A DNA stretch of 64,000 bases from Micromonospora sp. U21 (lineage in GTDB: Bacteria > Actinomycetota > Actinomycetes > Mycobacteriales > Micromonosporaceae): NCBI RefSeq assembly GCF_018070045.1, contig NZ_JAGPYK010000020.1:62001-126000 (forward strand). The letters run 5' to 3'. Under the pieces are notes generated by a model that ran no database searches, was not told the origin of the DNA, and was given only the letters and a program-made list of their open reading frames with translations. Made by a program: the position numbers and the translations under genes. Shown in pieces: positions 46,121 to 56,400 of this stretch. The first letter of the stretch is position 1, and every line of letters starts with the position of its first letter.

Positions 46121-49100
46121 TCGAGCTGAAGGCGCTGCAAGCGCAGGTCAAGACCCTGGTGGAGGATCTGCGCGGGCAGGTCGCGGAGGCACCGGGCCTG
46201 CGGGCGGAGCTGCTGCAGGAGCACACCCAGGCGAAGGCGGCTGAGCGGGTCGGCGGGAGCTTCGAGACCTGGCTCGACGACGTGCTCGACCAGGCGGCGG
46301 TGGCCTGGGTGCTGGGCTGCGTATTCGTCCGGTTCTGCGAGGACAACGAGCTGGTCGAGAAGCTCTGGATCGGCGGCGCCGACCCGGCCGCGCCGGCCGA
46401 GCGGGCGGTGCAGCACCGGCAGGCGTACCTGATCGCCAACCCGCGGCACAACGACCGGCACTGGCTGCGGGAGGCGTTCGGCTACCTGCGTGGGCTCAAG
46501 GCCACCGGCAAGATCTTCGACGAGCACAACCCCGCGTGGCGGTTCGACATCTCCGGCCCGGCGGCCGAGGAGCTGAGCGACTTCTTCCGGCGCGGGGCCG
46601 GGCAGGAGTCGCTGCGCCGCGACGACCTGAACACCCGCTTTCTGGGCGACCTCTACCAGGACCTGTCGACGCACGCGAAGAAGACGTACGCGCTGTTGCA
46701 GACGCCGGAGTTCGTGGAGGAGTTCATCCTCGACCGGATCTTCGAGCCGGCGGTCAAGGAGTTCGGCCTCCCCGCGACCAGCGTGATCGACCCGACCTGC
46801 GGCTCCGGGCACTTCCTGCTCGGTGCGTTCCACCGGCTGGTCCGCAAGTGGCAGGACCGGGAGCCGGCCACCGACATCAAGGTGCTCGCCGAACAGGCCC
46901 TCGGCCAGGTCACCGGCGTCGACATCAACCCCTTCGCAGTGGCGATCGCCCGCTTCCGGCTGCTGATCGCCGCGATGAAGGTGTGCGGGCTGACCAAGCT
47001 GGAACGGACTCCGAAGTGGCCGATCCGGGTGGCGACCGGCGACTCGCTGCTGCCCTGGGACGAGTACCGCTCACGCGCTCAGGGCGACCTGTTTGCCGCG
47101 TCCGAGGGGCGGGAGGTCTTCGCGTACGAGAGCGAGGACGCCGACCTGCTCAAGGACTACCTGGCCGAGAACCAGTACACGGTGGTGGTCGGCAACCCGC
47201 CCTACATCACCGTCTCCGACAGCGCCCGCAACCAGCTCTACCGAGGGCTGTACGACGCCTGCTCCGGCAAGTACGCCCTGACCGTGCCCTTTGCGCAGCG
47301 CTTCTTCGGGCTAGCCAAGCGAGGCGACCACGACGGCGATGGTGCAGGGCGCGTCGGTCAGATTACGGGCAACGCCTTCATGAAGCGTGAGTTCGGGAAA
47401 AAGTTGATCAATGACTACTTCGCGGGTAACGTTGAGTTGACCGAGGTGATTAACACGGCCGGTGCTTATATACCCGGCCACGGCACGCCCACTGTGATCC
47501 TGGTCGGCCGGAACCGATTGGTCAGCTCCCGCTACAGTGGCCCGATCCGTGCCCTCCTCGGCGTCCGCGGCGAACCGTCGACTCCGGCTTATCCCGAGAA
47601 CGGTCGGGTCTGGTCCGCTATCAAGGCGCAGATCGACGACCCCGGGTCGGAGTCGGACTGGGTCAGCGCCGCCGACCTCGTGCGAGGGCAACTCGCCAGT
47701 CATCCTTGGAGCCTCAGCGGCGGCGGCGCCTCCGGCCTGATGGATTCGATCAACGACATTGGCGTAAGGGCTTTGTCCGCGGTAATCGAACAGATTGGCG
47801 TTGTGGCCGTAACTCTTGAGGACGACCTGTACTTTCTGCCGCCACGCGTGATCAGCAGGCTACGACTGCCCGCATGGGACCTAGGTATTGGAGACCAACT
47901 TCGGGACTACAGAGTCCAGGGTGGCGACCAGGCCGTGTGGCCCTACGATCCGTCTTTCGTTGCATGCAATCTTGAACCCAAGGCGGCCTTGGCTAGATTC
48001 CTATGGCCGAATCGACGTGGTTTGCAGCGCAGGATTTGGTTCAGAAAGCCAATCGAAGATATCCCCGGTGTTGCTTGGTATGGCTTTGGTTTTCTCGCGC
48101 GTGAGAAGCTGCGGATTCCACTGTCGATCGCGTTTGCTGAGGTGGCGACGCATAACCATTTCGTGCTAGACCGGGGCGGAAAAGTATTCAAGCAGACGGC
48201 ACCGGTGATCAAGTTGCCGGAGGGTGCGTCGGAAGAAGACCATATCCAGCTGTTGGGAGTCCTGAACAGTTCGACAGCCTGCTTCTGGCTCAAGCAGTCG
48301 TGCTTTCCAAAGGGTGGTAGTGGGATTGGACGAGGTATTCAGCCCGAAGACTGGATGGAGCGGTTTGCATTTAATGCATCGAACGTTGAGCGGTTACCGC
48401 TGCCTGGGGCGTACCCGTTGGGGCGGGCTCGGGAGTTGGATGGGCTGGCGCAGCGGCTGTCGAGCCTGACCCCGGCGGCGGTCGCCGCGTCGGGGGTGCC
48501 TACGAGGCGGCGGCTCGCGGAGGCTGAGGCGGAGTACCACTCGGTGCGGGCGCGGATGATTGCCCTTCAGGAGGAGTTGGACTGGGAGGTCTACCGGCTC
48601 TACGGGCTGATCGACGAGGACCTGACCTGCGCCAACCCGCCGGAGTTGGCGCTGGGGGAGCGGGCCTTCGAGATCGTCCTGCACACCAGCGGGGCGCAGA
48701 CCGAGTGGTTCAACCGGCACGGGTCCAAGCCGATCGACCGGCCGCAGCCGCACTGGCCGGCGGAGTACCGATCCCTGGTCGAGCGCCGGATCGCCGTCAT
48801 CGGGTCCAACCGGCACATCGGGCTGATCGAGCGGCCGGAGTGCAAGCGGCGCTGGTCCACCGACGGGTGGGAGAAGATGCAGTCGGCCGCGTTGCGGGAC
48901 TGGCTGCTCGACCGGTTGGAGGCGCCGGAGTTGTGGGGCGGGCAGCCGACGCCGCTGTCGGTGGCGCAGCTCGCCGACCGGGTCGGCCACGACCAGGACC
49001 TCCGGGCGGTGCTGGACTTGTGGGTCGGACACGACAGCTACGACCTGACCCGGACGCTGGGCCAGTTGGTTGCCGACGAGCATGTGCCGTACCTGCCGGC

Positions 49101-49617
49101 GCAGCGGTACAAGCCGTCCGGGCTGCGCAAGCGGGCGCAGTGGGAGCGGACCTGGGCGTTGCAGCGCCGGGAGGACGCGGGGGAGAAGGTCGAGATTGAG
49201 GTGCCGCCGAAGTACAGCTCGGCGGACTTCGCCCGGCCGTCGTACTGGCGGTCGCGCGGCAAGCTCGACGTGCCGAAGGAGCGGTTCATCTCCTACCCGC
49301 AGGCGGGGCGGGACAGCGACGGCAGTGAACTGCTCGGCTGGGCCGGGTGGGATCACTTGGCGCAGGCGCAGGCGCTCGCCACCGTCTACCTCGATCGGAA
49401 GACACAGGAGGCGTGGACGGCGCACCGGTTGCTGCCGCTGCTCGCCGGGCTGGTCGAGATCGAGCCGTGGCTGCACCAGTGGCCCTCTGACGAGCGCCCC
49501 GGCTACCTCGGGTCGCCTGCAGACTTCTTCACCAACTTCATCGAGACCGAGCTGTCACAGCTCAGCTCCGACCGGTCGGCGCTGACCCTGCTCCGCGGCG
49601 TACCCGAGCTGCCGTAG
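46117..49617 (+). CDS. pglX: PglX, BREX type 2 adenine-specific DNA methyltransferase
   Basis: This 1166-residue protein has SAM motif I DPTCGSGHFLLGAF near residue 225 and catalytic motif IV GNPPYIT near 361, the pattern of gamma-class N6-adenine methylases. The N-terminal helical part and long C-terminal domain match PglX. PglX modifies host DNA in BREX and the Pgl system. The segment of about residues 425-760 has much lower GC than the rest and probably holds the target-recognition domain. The GTG start overlaps the peptidase stop. I see no long G-tract like the one that drives phase variation of pglX in S. coelicolor. Confidence 0.94.
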   Translation: MIELKALQAQVKTLVEDLRGQVAEAPGLRAELLQEHTQAKAAERVGGSFETWLDDVLDQAAVAWVLGCVFVRFCEDNELVEKLWIGGADPAAPAERAVQHRQAYLIANPRHNDRHWLREAFGYLRGLKATGKIFDEHNPAWRFDISGPAAEELSDFFRRGAGQESLRRDDLNTRFLGDLYQDLSTHAKKTYALLQTPEFVEEFILDRIFEPAVKEFGLPATSVIDPTCGSGHFLLGAFHRLVRKWQDREPATDIKVLAEQALGQVTGVDINPFAVAIARFRLLIAAMKVCGLTKLERTPKWPIRVATGDSLLPWDEYRSRAQGDLFAASEGREVFAYESEDADLLKDYLAENQYTVVVGNPPYITVSDSARNQLYRGLYDACSGKYALTVPFAQRFFGLAKRGDHDGDGAGRVGQITGNAFMKREFGKKLINDYFAGNVELTEVINTAGAYIPGHGTPTVILVGRNRLVSSRYSGPIRALLGVRGEPSTPAYPENGRVWSAIKAQIDDPGSESDWVSAADLVRGQLASHPWSLSGGGASGLMDSINDIGVRALSAVIEQIGVVAVTLEDDLYFLPPRVISRLRLPAWDLGIGDQLRDYRVQGGDQAVWPYDPSFVACNLEPKAALARFLWPNRRGLQRRIWFRKPIEDIPGVAWYGFGFLAREKLRIPLSIAFAEVATHNHFVLDRGGKVFKQTAPVIKLPEGASEEDHIQLLGVLNSSTACFWLKQSCFPKGGSGIGRGIQPEDWMERFAFNASNVERLPLPGAYPLGRARELDGLAQRLSSLTPAAVAASGVPTRRRLAEAEAEYHSVRARMIALQEELDWEVYRLYGLIDEDLTCANPPELALGERAFEIVLHTSGAQTEWFNRHGSKPIDRPQPHWPAEYRSLVERRIAVIGSNRHIGLIERPECKRRWSTDGWEKMQSAALRDWLLDRLEAPELWGGQPTPLSVAQLADRVGHDQDLRAVLDLWVGHDSYDLTRTLGQLVADEHVPYLPAQRYKPSGLRKRAQWERTWALQRREDAGEKVEIEVPPKYSSADFARPSYWRSRGKLDVPKERFISYPQAGRDSDGSELLGWAGWDHLAQAQALATVYLDRKTQEAWTAHRLLPLLAGLVEIEPWLHQWPSDERPGYLGSPADFFTNFIETELSQLSSDRSALTLLRGVPELP

Positions 49618-49733
49618 TCGACGCTGGAGCCAGGGCGCAAGCGATCGCCAGGTCGATTCGCCTGGGTCGCACATATGTCGTGCTGCGGGGGGCCAGGGCC
49701 AGACCTGTAGCTCGCGCTGATTGGTGGCCAGAG

Positions 49734-50021
49734 TCAGGTGCGGGGCCAGCAGAGGCGGCAGGCGGCCTTGCCTCGGTCCTGAGCGGCGGCGGCGCTGATG
49801 GTCTCGACCTCGTTGATGTTGCGGCCCTTCTTCTCCGCCTGCCGCACGCCCTGACGGTAGCCGGGACAGTTGGTATCCCGATGGAAGGTCCGCCCCCCGG
49901 TGGTGACCACGCCAACTGTCCCACCCGACGGCCACCGATTCTCGAGTTGCACCGGCACGGCTTGGGCATCCTTCTTACCCTTGTGCCTGTGTCTGCCGTT
50001 GCGTCGATCGCTCAGCCCCAT
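49734..50021 (-). CDS. Small Cys-containing protein, Ada-like metal-binding pattern
   Basis: This protein of about 95 residues has its conserved part at the C-terminus: VVTTGGRTFHRDTNCPGYRQ and, after a helix, GKAACRLCWP. The His, the Cys of NCPGY and the closing C-x-x-C could bind zinc. The N-terminal 30 residues are basic and may not be translated; a GTG at the VGVVTT segment is an alternative start. It lies downstream of the DUF397 gene beyond a hairpin. Confidence 0.55.
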   Translation of the reverse strand: MGLSDRRNGRHRHKGKKDAQAVPVQLENRWPSGGTVGVVTTGGRTFHRDTNCPGYRQGVRQAEKKGRNINEVETISAAAAQDRGKAACRLCWPRT

Positions 50022-50078
50022 GGGTCGATTCTTGCGGCCGATGGGGGCGGCGTCGAGCCCTCGACCGGAGGCCAGCAA

Positions 50079-50106
50079 GCGCCGCCTCCGTGGATGGAGG
50101 CGGCGC
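50079..50106 (-). terminator. Hairpin after the XRE/DUF397 operon
   Basis: A perfect 11-bp stem (GCGCCGCCTCC/GGAGGCGGCGC) with a 6-base loop lies 8 bases past the DUF397 stop. Confidence 0.75.
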
Positions 50107-50114
50107 GATGACGA

Positions 50115-50315
50115 TCAGCCGCTGAGCGTCGCGCCCTTGACGCCTTGGACGAAGGTGGCCCAGGCCCTCGGGTCGAAGGTCAGCGCCGGGCCGGACGGGT
50201 CCTTGCTGTCCCGCAGCCCCACGATGCCGGGGATGTTGTCGGCGACCTCGACGCAGTTGCCGCCGTTGTTGCTGCGGCTCGACTTGCGCCACACGGCACC
50301 GGTCAGGTCAGGCAC
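50115..50315 (-). CDS. DUF397 protein
   Basis: This 66-residue protein carries the DUF397 core: VWRKSSRSNNGGNCVEVAD, GLRDSKDPSGPALTF and WATFVQGVK. DUF397 genes in actinomycetes almost always follow an XRE/DUF5753 regulator, as here (8-base overlap). The pair is thought to act in regulation, with toxin-antitoxin-like behaviour reported for some; the role near BREX is unknown. Confidence 0.95.
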   Translation of the reverse strand: MPDLTGAVWRKSSRSNNGGNCVEVADNIPGIVGLRDSKDPSGPALTFDPRAWATFVQGVKGATLSG

Positions 50316-51213
50316 GGGAGTACTCCTCTGCGACTTGCTGGATCAGACTCTTGGATCGTGACTCGTTGAGGGCGCGGCCCGTCATGTCGGTCCAAATGGT
50401 GTTGTAGGCGGCGGTCTCGTGCGGCTTGTCGAGGTAGATGGCTCCGGTCGCGGCCTCGAGGTAGGCCACCGGCGGTTCCACCTCCTTGCCGCTGCTGTCG
50501 CGGGGGAACTCCAGAATCGAGAAGGCACCGGCCATCGCCCCGGCGTGCAGCCCGGCAGAAAAAGTCAGCACCTGGACGGTTACGTTCGGTAGCTCCGCGG
50601 CCTTCAGGATCTGGTGAAGCTGCTCGGCCATGATCGTGGCGCTGCCGACCGGACGGCGCAACACCGCCTCGTTGATTATTACGCTGAGTTGTGGAGCGGC
50701 GAACCTGGTGAGAAGCCCCTGTCGCTCGACTCGGAGTTGGACGGCGCGCTGCTGCTCATCGTTGTCGCCGGCGTCGATTGAGCCGCCGGGGGTCCTGAAG
50801 ACCTGCTCGGCGTAGGCACGGGTCTGGAGCAGGCCGGGGACAAGCTCGGCTTCGTACTGCCGGATGCCGGACGCCGCCGCTTCGAGGCCGATGTAGAGCT
50901 GGAACCAGCGCGGCAGCCCGGAGCCAACGTAGTCATGCCACCAGTTTTTGTTCTCCCGCGTCGCTGCAGTCAGGGCGAGCAGTAGCTCGCTGTCCTCAGC
51001 GGATGCGCCGTAGAGATCGAGCATCTGCTGCACGTCGGCTTGTCGGAAGCGGACGTGCTCGGCGCCGTTCTCGATCCGGTGCAGCGTCGCGCGGGCTCGG
51101 TCCAAGCGATCGGCGGCCTGTTCCATCGTCAGTCCCGCCGCCTTGCGGAGCGACTCGAACTTGCGCCCGATCTGCCGCCGCAACATGGTCGAGCCCGTCA
51201 CTGCTTGTGACAC
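50308..51213 (-). CDS. XRE-family regulator with DUF5753 domain
   Basis: This is a 301-residue protein with an N-terminal HTH (LRKAAGLTMEQAADRLDRARATLHRIENG, read as two helices) and a DUF5753 domain (SGIRQYEAELVPGLLQTRAYA, NEAVLRRPVG, VAYLEAATGAIYLDKP). GTG 51213 is preferred because GGAGG lies 6 bases upstream; the longer start at 51258 lacks this. It is co-transcribed with the DUF397 gene. Confidence 0.93.
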   Translation of the reverse strand: MSQAVTGSTMLRRQIGRKFESLRKAAGLTMEQAADRLDRARATLHRIENGAEHVRFRQADVQQMLDLYGASAEDSELLLALTAATRENKNWWHDYVGSGLPRWFQLYIGLEAAASGIRQYEAELVPGLLQTRAYAEQVFRTPGGSIDAGDNDEQQRAVQLRVERQGLLTRFAAPQLSVIINEAVLRRPVGSATIMAEQLHQILKAAELPNVTVQVLTFSAGLHAGAMAGAFSILEFPRDSSGKEVEPPVAYLEAATGAIYLDKPHETAAYNTIWTDMTGRALNESRSKSLIQQVAEEYSRA

Positions 51214-51553
51214 TCTCCGCCTCCGGCTGTGGTGATCCGTCAACACCTGCCCGTCCAATTGAAGCGCTGCGGTGTCTCACAAGCAATAGACACGTCACAG
51301 CCGGTATCTCTCTTCAGCAAAGTCGCCCCTCCAATGACGCTGTTGCGACGTTGCAATTGCGTTTGCCCAATGCTTCACTGCATCTGCGGCCACTGTGGAG
51401 TTCGCGCTGCTCAGCGGCCGTGTGTGCCCTGCTGCCGTACTGCTGCTCGAAGGCTGCGGTGGCAGGTGCCGGGGTGGGTCCGCCGGTGCGGGGCGGGCCG
51501 GCGGGCCCACCCCTTCCACAGGTCAATCTCGACGGTGAGAGGCAGGTCCTGTC
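51214..51553. other. Divergent intergenic region
   Basis: The region holds a palindromic TTGCAATTGC around 51351-51360 that could be an operator for the XRE protein. No gene is supported in these 340 bases. Confidence 0.35.
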
Positions 51554-51868
51554 ATGCGCGTCTTCTTCCGGCGTGCCCAGCGTCGCCAGCGGTCGGTCAG
51601 CGGGCCGACCTGCTACCGCTCGGCGGCCTACCATCCCCTCCGCCCGTGGCAGGTGCGCGAGCGGCGGTTCCGGCCGACCCCGGTCGGTCGGCGTGGGCTC
51701 GATCCGCAGGAGGTGGGGGAGTTCCTCGACCGGGTCGCCGGTGACCTGGCCGTCGTCTACGACGCGCTCGCGCAGAGCCGGCGGGAGACCGAGCGGATCA
51801 AGGACGCGCTGCGCCGCTGGCAGTCCGAGCAGTCCCGGGCCCGCAACGAGCGGGGATACGACCGGTGA
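51554..51868 (+). CDS. DivIVA-like domain protein
   Basis: This 104-residue protein has a basic N-terminus followed by the DivIVA-type start FRPTPVGRRGLDPQEVGEFL and a helix (DRVAGDLAVVYDALAQSRRE) likely to form a coiled coil. Such short DivIVA-domain proteins are common in Micromonosporaceae and may mark the membrane or cell pole. The stop overlaps the next gene by 4 bases. Confidence 0.72.
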   Translation: MRVFFRRAQRRQRSVSGPTCYRSAAYHPLRPWQVRERRFRPTPVGRRGLDPQEVGEFLDRVAGDLAVVYDALAQSRRETERIKDALRRWQSEQSRARNERGYDR

Positions 51869-52119
51869 ACGAGCGCTGGGTCATCCACCTGCCCGTGGTC
51901 GTCAGCGACCTGGTCGCCGCCCAGCGGCTCGCCCGGGTGGTGGCGCACTGGACGCACGTCCTGCCGCAGACCGACCCCGGGGGCACCACCGTGTCGGCCG
52001 AGGACGACCAGCACGTACGCCACTGGGTTTTCTGCGACCAGGTCATGCCCAGCGGCCGGCGGTGCCTGCTCCGGCCCGACCACGACGGCGAGTGTTCCCG
52101 GCGGTTCCGGCAGCGGTGA
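51865..52119 (+). CDS. Hypothetical protein, coupled to the DivIVA-like gene
   Basis: This 84-residue protein starts MNERWVIHLPVVVSDLVAAQ and has FCDQVMPSGRRCLLRPDH with two Cys and a DHDGEC ending. The family is not recognised. It is translationally coupled by a GTGA overlap to the upstream gene, and its end almost touches the convergent gene at 52128. Confidence 0.6.
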   Translation: MNERWVIHLPVVVSDLVAAQRLARVVAHWTHVLPQTDPGGTTVSAEDDQHVRHWVFCDQVMPSGRRCLLRPDHDGECSRRFRQR

Positions 52120-52127
52120 ACGGGTGC

Positions 52128-53277
52128 CTACTCGCCTGGCAGGCCGGCCCGGTCGAAGCGGTCCATCAGCTTGCGCTGGTGCGCCTGGCGCAGCAGTCGG
52201 ATCCGCCCCGCGAACGCCTCCTCCCGGCCGTCCCGCTGGCCAAGGGCGGCCAGCTCGGTCAGCAGCCCGACCGCCGCATCGTACTCGCGCGGTTTCTTCG
52301 TCGCGATCAGCGCATCCACCCGCTGCCACGCCTGCTCCGGCTGGGTGGCCAGCTCGGTCAGGCGTCGCTCGCGGGCAGCCGCCGCCTCCCGCTCCTGGCG
52401 GGCGCGTTCCTCGGCCTGCCGCTGCTGCGCCTGCCGCTGACGTTCCGCCCACCGCGCCCCGGCGGCCTTCCTGAGCTGCCCCGCCGTACGGCCGCCGGGC
52501 GCGGCACCTGCCGGGTCGCGGTCGGGCTTCGCGGCCCGGAACCGTCGCCGCAGCTCGGCCCGCACGGGTACGTCTCCGTCCCGCAGGACGCGCAGCAGCA
52601 GCTGGTCCTTCTCGTCGGTCGGCAGGCCCCGCAGCCAGCGGCGTACCTCGGCCGGCTCCGCGCGGGACAGCGACGCGCTCGTTTCGGCCGCGACCGCGAG
52701 CAGATCGGTGTCGATCCGCAGGAACTCCACCAAGCTCTGCAACGGTGCGGTCAGCGTGCCCAGACCCGGCGGAACCGGCGGCTCCGGCTCGTCGTCGTCG
52801 ACCTCGTGTCGCCCCACCGCGAGCAGCCAGGCCAGATAGAGCAGCCGCAGGTCACCGCCGGCCAGGTCGGCCCGGGCCGGGATGATCGAGGCGAGTCGGC
52901 CCTCCCCGTCGTCGTCCCAGTTCCACTCGCCCTCCTCGTCCTCATCGGTGAGGTCGATGACCACCCGGTCGCCGGCGACCCACGCCGACGCCGACTCGGT
53001 GTCGCAGTACCGCTGTGCGGTGCCCAGATCCAGCGATCCGCGGGGGAGCCGGATCATGAGTTGGCGGGTGCGCCAGTTGGCCAGGTAGAGAAAGGCGTCG
53101 AAGCATTCCGCCACCAGCCGCCCGCGGGTCGCCCTTGAAGTCGCCCCACTGGTAGGTGTTGACGAAGCTCGTCGAGGTGATGCGGGCCCGGGTCGACAGC
53201 CTCCGCAGCTCGTCGAGCTGCTGGGCGGTCAGCGGCCGATCGACCGCCAGGAACTCGTAGTACTGATACTCACTCAT
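52128..53277 (-). pseudogene. Conserved hypothetical protein, split by a frameshift
   Basis: The N-terminus (MSEYQYYEFLAVDRPLTAQQ, NTYQWGDFKGDPR) is in one frame and the rest (LVAECFDAFLYLANWRTRQ onwards, 320 residues) in another. Removing one G from the GGG complementary to 53121-53123 joins them as GDPR-RLVAECFDAF. The protein then has an acidic stretch, a helical middle and a long Gln/Arg/Glu coiled coil. The family occurs widely in bacteria but I know no function for it. Either recent inactivation or a sequencing error is possible. Confidence 0.6.
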
Positions 53278-53435
53278 CAGCCCATTCCGCCCACTGGGTC
53301 CGTTCCGGCGCCGGCGAGCACGATACCGGAGAGCCCCAGCGAGGTGGAGTGGCCGCGGGATCGCCCGGACACCTTAGGATCGGCGGGTCGCCGGTGACGC
53401 CGGCGTCACGGGGAGCGGTGGTGCGAGGAGCGGTG

Positions 53436-56400
53436 ATGACCCTGCTACGGGACGTGATCGACATTCCGACCTCGGTCGGCGACGGTGACTTCGTCGTCCG
53501 CGCCGCCGAGGGCGCCGACCTGCGCCGGTACGTCGTCACCGACCAGCTCCGGGAGAACTTCGCCGAGGCGCTGCGCCGGATCGGTCACGCCGTCACCACC
53601 GGCCGCTCCCAGGCGATGTTCCTGCACGGGTCGTTCGGCTCCGGCAAGTCGCACTTCATGGCCGTGCTGCGGGAGATCCTCCAGCACAACCCGGCGGCCC
53701 GCGAGGTGCGCGGCCTGGCCGAGCCGGTGCTCGCCGCCGACACCTGGCTGCGCGACCGGAAGCTGCTCACCCTCACCTTCCACATGCTCGACGCGCGCTC
53801 CGTCGAGCAGGCGGTCCTGGAGGGCTACCTCAACCAGATCACCAAACTGCACCCGGAGGCGCCCGTCCCCGCCGTACACCGGTCGGACGCGCTGCTCGAC
53901 GACGCCGCGCGGCTGCGCGAGCGGATGGGCGACGACGCCTTCTTCGCCGCGCTGCACGACGGCGGCGGCGCCCCCGCGGCCGGCGGCGGTGGGCTCGCCG
54001 CCCTGGTCACCCGGGCCGCCGGCTGGACCCCGCAGAGCTACGCCGCCGCCGCGGCGGCGCCGCCCGGCACCGCCGAGCGGGACCGGCTGGTCAGCGCGCT
54101 GACCAGCACGTTCTTCACCGGTGCGGTCCGCAGCGGGGAATACCTCGACCTGGACACCGGCCTCGCCGTGATCACCCGGCACGCCAAGTCGCTCGGGTAC
54201 GACGCGCTGGTGCTCTTCCTCGACGAGCTGATCCTCTGGCTCTCCACCAAGATCAGCGACCACACCTTCGTCAACACCGAGGGCGCCAAGCTCAACAAGC
54301 TCGTCGAGTCGGCCGACGCCACCCGGCCGCTGCCGCTGATCTCGTTCGTCGCCCGGCAGCGCAACCTGGAGGACTTCCTCGGCCCTCAGGTCGGCGGCAC
54401 CGAACGGGAGGCCCTGGCGCACGTCATGCGCAGCGTCCAGGGCCGGTTCGGCGAGATCGCCCTCGCCGACACCAACCTGCCCGAGATCACCGAGAAGCGG
54501 CTGCTCAAGCCGATCGACGACGCGGCCCGCGCGGTGCTCGACAATGCCTTCGCCGCCGTGCGGGGCAATCGGGAGGTGTGGGACGCGCTGCTGCTCGGCG
54601 CCCAGTATGGCGACGCCGGCATCGGCTCCGACGCCGCCGCCTTCCGCAAGCTCTATCCGTTCTCGCCGGCGCTGGTGGCCACCCTGGTGGCGCTCTCCCA
54701 GGCGTTGCAGCGGGAGCGCACCGCGCTGAAGGTGATGACCGAGCTGCTCGTCGACCGCCGGGACACCCTCCAGGTCAACGACCTGATCGGGGTGGCGGCG
54801 CTGTTCGACCCGCTGGTGCTGCACGGCGAGCTGCCCGACCGGCCCAAGCTCAAGCAGCTCTTCCAGTCCGCCCGTAGTTTGTATACGCAGAAACTGCGCC
54901 CGATCCTGCTCAACCTCAACGGCATCGGCGAGGAACAGGCCGCCGGGCACCAGCAGTTCCAGCTCGACGACAAGCTGATCAAGACGGTGCTGCTCGGCGC
55001 CCTGGTGCCCGAGGTGCCGGCCCTGCACAACCTCACCGCCGCCAAGCTGCACGCGCTGAACTTCGGTTCGATCACCTCGCCGATCCCCGGCTACGAGCGG
55101 CAGATCGTGCTCAACCGGCTCAACCGGGTCTCCGACGGCGCCGGGGAGCTGCACCTGACCAAGACCCCCGACCCGGTGGTCACCCTCAAGCTGCACACCG
55201 TCGACTACGACAAGCTGCTCGACCTGGTCCCCGAGGACGAGGCCACCACCACCGGCGTACGGCAGCAGCTCATCCGGGAACTGGTCACCGCGGAGATGGG
55301 GATCGCCGGGGCCGAGGGGCAGCTCGGCGAGCTGCTGCACTCCCGCGACTGGCGCGGCCGGCGGCACACCGTCCAGGTCAAGTTCGGCAACGTCCGCGAC
55401 CCCGACACCATGCCGGTCTCCGCGCTGATCGCCACCGGCGAGGCGTGGCGGGTCATCATCGACTACCCGTTCGACCCGCAGGGCTACGAGCGCAGCGCCG
55501 ACCGCGCCCGGATCGAGCGTTTGGAGCGTGGCTCCCGGACCGTCTTCTGGCTGCCCTTCTTCCTGACCGACGAGATGATGGGCAAGGTCGCCCAGCTCGC
55601 GAAGATCAACTATCTGCTCGGCAGCGGCACCGGCGACCGGCTCAACTCCCTGGCCGCGGACTGGCCGCTGGTCGACCGGCAGCAGGGCAAGGTCTACCTC
55701 CAGCAGCGCCAGACCCAGCTGCGCGGCACCCTGCTCAGCGCCCTCATGCAGGCGTACGGGGCCGGCACCTCGCACGGCGCCGACGTGCAGGACGACAGCA
55801 TTGGGGTGTTCCACACCCTCACCGACGGGCTGCACGTCGGCGACCCGAGGGGCGGCACCCTCGCCGAGGCATTCAAGAATCTCACCGGGGAACTCCTCGC
55901 CTGGTCCTACCCGGGCCGCCCGGCGATGCCCGACGACGAGAAGCCGGTCACCCGCAGCGAGATGACCAAGATCCTGGAGTACGCCCGGCAGGCCGCCGCC
56001 GACTCCGCCCGGGGAGTCAGCGTCCTCAACCCCGTCGACCAGCGCACCCTTCGCCGGGTCTGCAACAACCTGCGCCTCGGCGAGCTGATCGACGGCCGGT
56101 ACGTGCTCACCACCAGCACCTGCCGGTGGAGTCAGCACCTGCTCCAGGCCGCCGCCAACGAGGGCTACACCGACCACTTCCCGGTCCACGTGCTGCGCCG
56201 GCTCATCGACGAGCCCGCTGCGTTCGGCTTCGACCGCGAGCTGCAGAACCTGATCATTGTCGTCTTCGGGCTCGAACAGCAGCTCGCCTGGTACCAGCAC
56301 GGCGGCAAGCTCGACGTGACCACCCTGGCCGCCGTGCGGGACGACCTGGAGCTGCGGCACCCGCCGATGCCCGACGAACAGGCCTGGGCGGACGCGGTGC

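Noticed and set aside
46117..49617. Phase-variable G-tract in pglX as in S. coelicolor
   Set aside because: Only short G runs of about five or six are seen, within otherwise normal codons.
50115..51213. XRE/DUF397 pair as part of the BREX system
   Set aside because: Such pairs are scattered by the dozen in actinomycete genomes, so their place here is not evidence of a link.
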